From Laceyella putida (lineage in GTDB: Bacteria > Bacillota > Bacilli > Thermoactinomycetales > Thermoactinomycetaceae): DNA of 19,661 nucleotides. The translations under genes were made by a program, and so were the position numbers. Where the stretch lies: assembly GCF_042665195.1 (NCBI RefSeq), contig NZ_JBHTBW010000053.1:1-19661 (forward strand). Direction: 5' to 3'. Positions 14,724 through 19,661 of this stretch are shown piece after piece. The notes below the pieces were generated by a model. That model did not search any database and was not told the DNA's origin. It was given only the letters and a program-made list of their open reading frames with translations. How positions within the stretch are numbered: the first letter of the stretch is position 1; each line of letters begins with the position of its first letter.

Positions 14724-15452
14724 ATCATTCACTTTGAAAATGTAAACAAGTGGTTTGGAGATTTTCAAGTGTTAAAAGAAATCAACCTGAAAATTGAAGC
14801 AGGTGAAGTGGTTGTGATCCTGGGGCCCAGCGGCTCGGGCAAAAGCACCTTATTGCGTTGCATCAATAAGCTGGAGACCATTTCAGACGGAGAATTGATT
14901 GTGGATGGATTTAAAGTGGGCGACAAAAAAACCAACATCAATCTGTTGCGGCAAGAAATCGGCATGGTTTTCCAGCATTTCAACTTGTATCCGCACAAAA
15001 CGGTGTTGGAAAACATCACGCTGGCTCCGCTGAAAGTCCGAAAGATGGCAAAGGCGGAAGCGGAGGAAATCGCGCACCAATATTTGACCAAAGTGGGGAT
15101 TCCGGAGAAAGCGAACAGTTACCCAAGCCAATTGTCGGGTGGACAGCAACAACGTGTCGCGATTGCGCGCGGGTTGGCCATGAAGCCCAAGATCATGCTG
15201 TTTGATGAGCCCACTTCTGCGTTGGACCCGGAAATGATTGGGGAAGTGCTTGACGTGATGCGCACCTTGGCGAAGGAAGGCATGACCATGGTCGTGGTGA
15301 CGCACGAAATGGGCTTTGCCCGTGAAGTGGCTGACCGCATCATCTTTATGGATGAGGGCCGGATCTTAGAAGATGCCACTCCTGAAGAATTCTTCAACAA
15401 TCCAAAAGAAGAACGCACCCGTGTCTTTTTGAGCAAGATTTTAAAACATTAA
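14724..15452 (+). CDS. glnQ: Amino acid (glutamine/glutamate-type) ABC transporter ATP-binding protein; apparent ATC start
   Basis: This ATPase energises import by the two permeases encoded downstream. The frame is open only from 14721, after an in-frame TGA. Family homology begins at once: ATC-ATT-CAC-TTT-GAA reads (M)IHFENVNKWFGDFQVLK, equal to the usual MI-x-F-x-NVNK start of GlnQ-type proteins. With ATC at 14724 as start, the length is 242 residues, the family norm, and AGGAGGG (14710-14716) is at the ideal 7-base spacing. The first canonical start in frame, GTG at 14769, lacks a Shine-Dalgarno sequence and would delete the A-loop aromatic (WFG). Walker A is GPSGSGKS (34-41), signature LSGGQQQR (137-144), Walker B LFDEP (Asp161, Glu162) and H-loop His194. 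Specificity for Gln or Glu is inferred from gene order. Confidence 0.9.
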   Translation: MIHFENVNKWFGDFQVLKEINLKIEAGEVVVILGPSGSGKSTLLRCINKLETISDGELIVDGFKVGDKKTNINLLRQEIGMVFQHFNLYPHKTVLENITLAPLKVRKMAKAEAEEIAHQYLTKVGIPEKANSYPSQLSGGQQQRVAIARGLAMKPKIMLFDEPTSALDPEMIGEVLDVMRTLAKEGMTMVVVTHEMGFAREVADRIIFMDEGRILEDATPEEFFNNPKEERTRVFLSKILKH

Positions 15453-15473
15453 CCATTCTTTAAAAGTATCCCA

Positions 15474-15502
15474 CGGCAAAGGCAAGTCGCAGGGAGTTGC
15501 CG
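15474..15502 (+). repeat. Hairpin in the glnQ-glnH spacer
   Basis: CGGCAA (15474-15479) and TTGCCG (15497-15502) form a 6-bp stem in the 120-bp spacer, without a T-run. It may affect transcript processing; nothing else was seen apart from the glnH ribosome binding site. Confidence 0.4.
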
Positions 15503-15572
15503 CGAAATGTGGATCGTCCGAAAGAGCGGTCCCGTCAAAAAAGGAAAATGCATAGAAAAAGGGGAGAATGGC

Positions 15573-16418
15573 ATGCGTAAATGGTTCGCCGTCTTATTGG
15601 TTGTCGCCTTGGCAGTGTTTACCGCCGCTTGCGGTGGAACGAACGAAGCGGACAAGCCGGCCAGTGGCAATCTGCTGGATGAGATTAAACAACGCGGGAA
15701 ACTGGTTGTCGGAGTGAAATATGATACCCACCTGTTCGGATATAAAGATCCTCAAGACGGACAAGTCAAAGGGTTTGAAGTGGATTTGATGAAAGAGTTG
15801 GCCAAACGCCTGCTGGGTGACGAGTCCAAGCTGGAATTGAAAGAAGTGAACTCCAAAACACGGATCAAACTGTTAAACGGCGGGGACATTGATTTGATCT
15901 GCGCGACGATGACGATTTCTGAAAAGCGGAAAAAGGAAGTGGATTTCTCCCGCGTTTACTTTATGGCCGGACAATCCCTGCTCGTACCCAACAACAGCCC
16001 AATCAAATCCGTAGCCGACACGAAAGGGAAGAAAGTGGCGACCGCCAAAGGGGCAACCAGTGGAAACAACCTGAAAGCGGTGCAACCAGATGCGCAAATC
16101 CAGTTGTATGAGAACTACGCCGATGCGTTCACCGCTTTGCGTGCTGGCCAAGTGGATGCCTTGACCACGGACGACAGCATTTTGATGGGAATGCAGCAAC
16201 AAGATCCCAACTACAAATTGGTAGGCGGTCAATTCACCAAAGAACCTTACGGCATTGGCATCAAGAAAGGCAACACAGAGTTGCAAGCGTATGTAAATAA
16301 ATTCCTGGATGACATCATTCAAGATGGCACCTACGGCAAGTTGTATGAGAAATGGTTCAAACAAGAGCCGCCAAAAGATTTGCCGCGTGAAGCGGTACAA
16401 GCCTCGCCCAGCAAATAA
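15573..16418 (+). CDS. glnH: Amino acid ABC transporter substrate-binding lipoprotein
   Basis: This is the extracellular receptor of the importer (SBP family 3). A short lipoprotein signal peptide (MRKWFAVLLVVALAVFTAAC) puts the lipidated Cys at residue 20. After a short linker the mature domain begins LLDEIKQRGKLVVGVKYDTHLFGYKDP, followed by GFEVDLMKELAKRL, then KTRIKLLNGGDIDLICATMTISEKRKKEVDFSRVYF. These are the two-lobed binding-fold hallmarks, including the Arg after TISEKR-type motifs. C-terminal features are YGIGIKKGN and a final helix. The 281 residues are typical. The ATG at 15573 has GGGGAG six bases upstream; frame extension further upstream is not needed. The 3' side carries strong hairpins before glnM. 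The ligand is probably glutamine or glutamate, inferred from operon order. Confidence 0.92.
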   Translation: MRKWFAVLLVVALAVFTAACGGTNEADKPASGNLLDEIKQRGKLVVGVKYDTHLFGYKDPQDGQVKGFEVDLMKELAKRLLGDESKLELKEVNSKTRIKLLNGGDIDLICATMTISEKRKKEVDFSRVYFMAGQSLLVPNNSPIKSVADTKGKKVATAKGATSGNNLKAVQPDAQIQLYENYADAFTALRAGQVDALTTDDSILMGMQQQDPNYKLVGGQFTKEPYGIGIKKGNTELQAYVNKFLDDIIQDGTYGKLYEKWFKQEPPKDLPREAVQASPSK

Positions 16419-16440
16419 GTAGATACACCAGCTTCAAAAC

Positions 16441-16552
16441 GGGGATGTTTCCAGCTTGTTCCCAACAGGTGAATGAATGGGAACATCCCCTGTTCAGTAT
16501 GACGCTACTCCGCCCCCGGGGGTTTTTGCTAAAGTGCTTTCGCAGGCGGAGT
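16441..16552 (+). terminator. Hairpin pair between glnH and glnM (partial terminator / stabiliser)
   Basis: First element: GGGGATGTTTCC (16441-16452) pairs with GGGAACATCCCC (16479-16490), 12 bp with one G-U. Second element: ACTCCGCC (16507-16514) pairs with GGCGGAGT (16545-16552). Inside the second lies CCCCCGGGGG followed by TTTTT (16513-16527), a short terminator-like motif. Such spacers after binding-protein genes commonly raise receptor mRNA relative to permeases; that role here is inferred. Confidence 0.55.
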
Positions 16553-16591
16553 TTCCATTAGAGAAGGATGGTTGAAAGGAGTGGTGTGAAG

Positions 16592-17245
16592 GTGGATTTC
16601 AGCTTTTTGGAGTCTTACGGGGAAGAATTCTACGATGGATTATGGACGACCATTTCCGTTAGTTTGCTCGCACTTATTTTTAGTCTCATCTTGGGGACGG
16701 TCATTGCCGTTTTCCGCATCTCCGGTGTCAGATTACTGGAGGGGTTCGGAACGGCGTATGTCGAGTTTATCCGCAATACCCCCCTCGTGGCGCAAATTTT
16801 CTTTGTCTTTTTCGCTTTGCCCGCAGTGGGGATCAAGTTTTCGCAGTTTATGGTGGGGACGATTGGTTTATCCATTTACACCAGTTCCTATATCGCTGAG
16901 GTGATTCGGGCGGGCATTCAATCCGTGCCGCGCGGGCAGATGGAAGCGGCGCGTTCTTCCGGCTTAACCTATATTCAAGCGATGACTCACGTTATTTTGC
17001 CACAGGCGTTCAAACTCATAATCCCGCCGCTGGGCAACCAATTTATCAATCTGGTGAAAAACTCGTCTGTTTTGGCTGTGATCGCGGGCGGTGAATTGAT
17101 GTACTTCACCGATCAGGCGACGACGGAATCGGATGTGACACCGGTCTATCTCTTCGTTGCCGTCGTCTATTTGGTGCTGACGATTCCGCTCAGTCTCTTA
17201 GTCAATTACTTGGAACGCCGTTGGATGAAGAAGGAAGCGAGATAG
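16592..17245 (+). CDS. glnM: Amino acid ABC transporter permease (first)
   Basis: This membrane subunit of the polar amino acid importer has about five hydrophobic helices and the EAA loop EAARSSGLTYIQAMTHVILPQAFKLIIPP, where it contacts the ATPase. GTG at 16592 is chosen because it gives MDFSFL, the same start as the partner permease, and 217 residues, the same length. AAAGGAG (16575-16581) lies 10 bases upstream. A GTG at 16586 and an ATG at 16568 are also in frame, but the latter has no usable Shine-Dalgarno sequence. The gene is separated from glnH by a hairpin-rich spacer and is followed after 16 bases by the second permease. Confidence 0.9.
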   Translation: MDFSFLESYGEEFYDGLWTTISVSLLALIFSLILGTVIAVFRISGVRLLEGFGTAYVEFIRNTPLVAQIFFVFFALPAVGIKFSQFMVGTIGLSIYTSSYIAEVIRAGIQSVPRGQMEAARSSGLTYIQAMTHVILPQAFKLIIPPLGNQFINLVKNSSVLAVIAGGELMYFTDQATTESDVTPVYLFVAVVYLVLTIPLSLLVNYLERRWMKKEAR

Positions 17246-17261
17246 GATAGGGGGAGAACGG

Positions 17262-17915
17262 ATGGATTTTTCATTTTTGACGCGTCCGGACATTATACAA
17301 ACCTTGTTTGAGGGATTGCTGGTCACTTTGGAAGTCGCGTTTTTTTCGATTCTGTTCAGCTTTATTTTTGGAATCATCTTGGGCACCTTGCGTTATACGA
17401 AATTGCCGGTGCTATCCCAAATCGCGACGCTGTATATCGAGACGATCCGTAACTTGCCGCTTCTCTTGATCATCTTCTTTGGATTTTTCGGCTTTAAAGA
17501 ATGGGGTTGGGAGCTGCCGATCACCACATCGGTCATTATCAGCATGACGATTTTCACTTCTTCGCTGGTGGGAGAGATTGTGCGCAGTGGCTTGAATTCC
17601 ATTGACAAGGGGCAGATCGAAGCGGCAAGGGCATCTGGATTGACCTATGTGCAGACCCTGTGGTACATCGTTTTGCCGCAAGCTTTAAAACGGATGATTC
17701 CACCCATGGTGAGCCAATTTGTCTCCTTGCTCAAAGACACCTCCCTCGCGGTGGCCATCTCTTTGCCTGAATTGATGCATAATGCCCAGATCGTATACAA
17801 CCGGTACTATAATATGACGGTGCCTCTCTTGATCTTCGTGTCGCTGATCTACTTTGTGATTAATTACAGCCTTTCCCAAGCGAGCCGGCAGTTGGAGAAA
17901 AAGTTAGCAGGATAG
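17262..17915 (+). CDS. glnP: Amino acid ABC transporter permease (second)
   Basis: Paralogue of the preceding gene, 217 residues, forming the heterodimeric channel. Its HisM-type helices are followed by the EAA loop EAARASGLTYVQTLWYIVLPQALKRMIPP. NTPL-like substrate-side loops appear as ETIRNLPLLLIIFFG. The start ATG follows GATAGGGGGAGAACGG. The order ATPase, receptor, permease, permease equals B. subtilis glnQHMP and also corynebacterial gluABCD, so glutamine versus glutamate is undecided. No terminator is clear at its end before the coiled-coil gene. Confidence 0.9.
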   Translation: MDFSFLTRPDIIQTLFEGLLVTLEVAFFSILFSFIFGIILGTLRYTKLPVLSQIATLYIETIRNLPLLLIIFFGFFGFKEWGWELPITTSVIISMTIFTSSLVGEIVRSGLNSIDKGQIEAARASGLTYVQTLWYIVLPQALKRMIPPMVSQFVSLLKDTSLAVAISLPELMHNAQIVYNRYYNMTVPLLIFVSLIYFVINYSLSQASRQLEKKLAG

Positions 17916-17993
17916 ACAAATTTTGGAAGGATCATTTGTCATATAATGTACATGAGAGAGAAAGCGAACGAGATTAAAGAGGGTCTGGGGCTG

Positions 17994-18338
17994 ATGGTTA
18001 TGGAGGAGATCAAATCGCTCATCTATGCGGTACTTGAACGATTGGATGTCCAAGGAGCGAGCGTCGAGCAATTAAAGACAGACATGAACCGGATGCATGA
18101 AGAGATGGTGCGCTTGGAGCAGCGGATGGAGAATTGGGAACACCGCCTGATCGGGATCGAACGCGATGTGAAAGAGATCAAACATGAGATCGTATCGATG
18201 AAACAACAACAACAACGGCTTGATGAACAATTGGTGCGGGAAGAAGACTGGCAAACAAAAATCATGCAGGCGCTGGCACTTTGTTCGCAAGAGCAAAAAA
18301 AAGAGTTGACCAAGCTGATGAATAAAAGTGTGGGCTAA
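17994..18338 (+). CDS. Small coiled-coil protein (about 114 aa), unknown function
   Basis: I do not recognise a family. The product starts MVMEEIKSLIYAVLERLD and continues with a long charged heptad-like helix (VEQLKTDMNRMHEEMVRLEQRMENWEHRL to KQQQQRLDEQLVREE), predicted to form a coiled coil of about 70 residues. The frame reaches back to ATG 17946. However, GAGGG at 17979-17983 suits ATG 17994, and a TATAAT at 17942-17947 may be a promoter -10 that would exclude the earlier start. ATG 18000 is also possible. The protein has no signal or membrane segment. It is followed by a hairpin-type terminator region. It is probably real, given composition and length, but its role cannot be told. Confidence 0.6.
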   Translation: MVMEEIKSLIYAVLERLDVQGASVEQLKTDMNRMHEEMVRLEQRMENWEHRLIGIERDVKEIKHEIVSMKQQQQRLDEQLVREEDWQTKIMQALALCSQEQKKELTKLMNKSVG

Positions 18339-18342
18339 CACG

Positions 18343-18369
18343 AAGAGTACTGTGCGGAACAGTACTCTT
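18343..18369 (+). repeat. First copy of AGTACTGT hairpin
   Basis: AAGAGTACTGT (18343-18353) and ACAGTACTCTT (18359-18369) form a perfect 11-bp stem with a 5-base loop, five bases after the coiled-coil gene stop. It has no T-run. A nearly identical hairpin recurs about 80 bases on. Confidence 0.85.
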
Positions 18370-18409
18370 ACGTTTGCGCGAAATGGGTCTCGGCCTCTCC
18401 GTAAGGGCT

Positions 18410-18476
18410 GCCGATCATCAGAAAAGTACTGTGGGAAACAGTACTTTTTTATTTTCGGGTTTGACCGATGATCGGC
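18410..18476 (+). terminator. Second AGTACTGT hairpin, with T-run, inside a larger inverted repeat
   Basis: AAAAGTACTGT (18422-18432) and ACAGTACTTTT (18438-18448) form an 11-bp stem with a 5-base loop and continue into Ts, making a good terminator. It is enclosed by a perfect 10-bp inverted repeat, GCCGATCATC (18410-18419) and GATGATCGGC (18467-18476). The nested arrangement is unusual. Confidence 0.8.
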
Positions 18477-18516
18477 GGTCACCTATCGCTAATTTGTGAC
18501 ATCTTTAGAGGGATGG

Positions 18517-18545
18517 TAGACGCTTTTTCTATCGTTCGATATGAT
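18517..18545 (+). promoter_or_regulatory. dedA-family promoter
   Basis: TAGACG (18517-18522) and TATGAT (18540-18545) are spaced by 17 bases, about 48 bases before the ATG at 18594. Confidence 0.55.
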
Positions 18546-18593
18546 CATTGTGTGGGGAAATGAGTGAAGCTGAAGGTAGGGACGGAGAATTAG

Positions 18594-19199
18594 ATGAACG
18601 AAATCATTTACTCAGTACTGGATTGGCTCATGGGTTTGGGATACCTGGGAATCGCCCTGGGTCTGATGGTGGAAGTGATTCCAAGTGAGATTGTGCTGGC
18701 TTATGGGGGTTTCTTGATCGCCAGCGGAGAGATTCATTTTGCCGGAGCGGTGATCGCGGGAACCATCGGCGGCGTATTGGCGCAGCTTTTCTTATACTGG
18801 GCCGGTTACTACGGTGGACGCCCATTGATTGAGCGGTATGGAAAATATGTCTTGATTAATCAGCATCATCTGGATGTGGCGGAAAGCTGGTTCGACCGTT
18901 ATGGGACGGGCGTGATTTTCGGGGCACGGTTTATCCCCGTGGTGCGCCATGCGATTTCGATTCCCGCCGGGATCGCCAAGATGCCCGTCGGCAAGTTTGC
19001 CCTGTTGACGACCTTGGCCGTCATCCCTTGGTCCGTGTTGTTTTTGTATTTGGGCATGGTTCTCGGAAACAACTGGAAACAAATCAAAGAAGTGGCTGCT
19101 CCTTATATGACCCCAATTGGCGTGGGGGCTGCTGTGTTGCTGGGTATCTACTTTTTGTTCCAATGGATGAAGAAAAAGAAAGGAACATCCAGTGTGTAA
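18594..19199 (+). CDS. DedA-family membrane protein
   Basis: A 201-residue multi-spanning membrane protein of the DedA (VTT/SNARE-associated) family, some of whose members flip undecaprenyl phosphate or other polyprenyl lipids. It starts MNEIIYSVLDWLMGLGYLGIA, then LMVEVIPSEIVLAYGGFLIA, with the conserved Glu-Pro-type re-entrant segment. The second hallmark is FGARFIPVVRHAISIPAGIAKM, which carries the conserved Arg residues and the Ala-Gly that follows. A terminal hydrophobic helix ends in a Lys-rich tail. The ATG has GGAG seven bases upstream. The motifs make the family clear; the exact lipid substrate cannot be deduced. It is a stand-alone gene between a terminator and tatA. Confidence 0.92.
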   Translation: MNEIIYSVLDWLMGLGYLGIALGLMVEVIPSEIVLAYGGFLIASGEIHFAGAVIAGTIGGVLAQLFLYWAGYYGGRPLIERYGKYVLINQHHLDVAESWFDRYGTGVIFGARFIPVVRHAISIPAGIAKMPVGKFALLTTLAVIPWSVLFLYLGMVLGNNWKQIKEVAAPYMTPIGVGAAVLLGIYFLFQWMKKKKGTSSV

Positions 19200-19224
19200 G
19201 AGAATCTTCCATTTTCCTTTCTCT

Positions 19225-19253
19225 TTTTCATAAACAGAAAATGGATGTATAAT
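19225..19253 (+). promoter_or_regulatory. tatA promoter
   Basis: TTTTCA (19225-19230) and a perfect TATAAT (19248-19253) are 17 bases apart and about 50 bases before the tatA ATG. Confidence 0.65.
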
Positions 19254-19302
19254 ACTATAGAGTGAATCATCACCTGCTTCCTTGCCTAAAGGGGGGAAAT
19301 AG

Positions 19303-19554
19303 ATGGGCATTAACGGATGGGAATGGATTCTGATTTTTGTGGTGGCCCTCATTCTGTTTGGACCGAAAAAGTTGCCTGATCTGGGACGCGCGCTTGGAAA
19401 GTCGATTCGCGAATTTAAAAATGCGACGAATGGCTTGATGGATGATGACGATAAGAAAGACAAACCTCAAGCGGCGACGACGGTGACTGAAACGGCTTCA
19501 GCGGTCGAAAAAGTCGAAACGGGAAAAGAAGAAGTGAAGCCACAGGCAAAATGA
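19303..19554 (+). CDS. tatA: Sec-independent protein translocase subunit TatA
   Basis: This small pore-forming subunit of the twin-arginine translocase, which exports folded proteins, has 83 residues. It begins with a short membrane helix (WEWILIFVVALILF), then the FGPKKLPDLG hinge, the amphipathic helix RALGKSIREFKNA and an acidic/charged C-tail (DDDDKKDK..., then EKVETGKEEVKPQAK). These are the TatA/E hallmarks; TatB would be longer. The ATG at 19303 follows AAAGGGGGG. No tatC lies in the window, so either it is elsewhere or this is an additional TatA paralogue. Two hairpins terminate the gene. Confidence 0.95.
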   Translation: MGINGWEWILIFVVALILFGPKKLPDLGRALGKSIREFKNATNGLMDDDDKKDKPQAATTVTETASAVEKVETGKEEVKPQAK

Positions 19555-19567
19555 ATATAACAGAAGA

Positions 19568-19597
19568 AAGCCAGACAGTCATCAGACTGTCTGGCTT
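19568..19597 (+). terminator. tatA hairpin 1
   Basis: AAGCCAGACAGT (19568-19579) and ACTGTCTGGCTT (19586-19597) form a perfect 12-bp stem with a 6-base loop. No T-run follows, so it may be a partial terminator or stabiliser. Confidence 0.7.
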
Positions 19598-19609
19598 GAG
19601 AATGTTGAC

Positions 19610-19648
19610 AAACCCTGCGAATCAACTTTGTTGATCGCAGGGTTTTTG
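19610..19648 (+). terminator. tatA hairpin 2 with T-run
   Basis: AACCCTGCG (19611-19619) pairs with CGCAGGGTT (19636-19644) and the inner ATCAAC (19621-19626) with GTTGAT (19630-19635), leaving a bulged A. A T-run follows, giving a strong Rho-independent terminator with a 15-bp stem. Confidence 0.9.
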
Positions 19649-19661
19649 TATATAAAAGGGA

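Overview
The window looks like a chromosomal segment of a spore-forming Bacillales bacterium of moderate GC content, possibly a Thermoactinomycetaceae-like lineage (family-level placement is an inference). Supporting evidence is a fadN-fadA-fadE beta-oxidation cluster with a Bacillus-type FadR operator, a fabH with FapR-like operators, a glnQ-glnH-glnM-glnP-ordered amino acid ABC operon, a YheC/YheD ATP-grasp gene, a DUF2512-like gene and strong AGGAGG-type ribosome binding sites.

Left end (1-1360): the 3' part of an IS200/IS605-type element. Its tnpB is frameshifted exactly at the first RuvC aspartate, but its 3' end still carries a structured right end / omega-RNA-like segment. It abuts a broken MFS transporter fragment on the minus strand. 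Then come a small unknown membrane protein (1547-1933) and, convergent to it, fabH (2022-3008, minus), whose promoter is overlapped by two interlocking FapR-like operators. An unknown signal-peptide-bearing, three-repeat, C-terminally anchored protein follows (3261-4451).

Centre (4550-10390): the beta-oxidation operon fadN (hydratase/3-hydroxyacyl-CoA dehydrogenase), fadA (thiolase) and fadE (acyl-CoA dehydrogenase), with a FadR operator before fadN. An unusual 257-bp spacer between fadA and fadE contains competing hairpins. FapR (synthesis) and FadR (degradation) sites lie only about 1.6 kb apart, so fatty-acid initiation and breakdown are controlled side by side. On the minus strand after it lie a DUF2512-like membrane protein, a YheC/YheD ATP-grasp protein and a short DUF2935-like protein.

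Right part (12470-19661): 1-pyrroline-5-carboxylate dehydrogenase (rocA-like), making glutamate, with a strong terminator; a 650-bp gene-free stretch containing a dense cluster of inverted repeats (candidate structured RNA); and a glutamine/glutamate-type ABC operon whose ATPase gene appears to start with a non-canonical ATC codon. Then come a small coiled-coil protein, a duplicated AGTACTGT hairpin, a DedA-family membrane protein and a stand-alone tatA.

I found no tRNA, rRNA or CRISPR array. The most interesting unexplained items are the hairpin cluster at 14236-14525, the competing hairpins between fadA and fadE, the ATC start of the ABC ATPase, and the three-repeat anchored protein.
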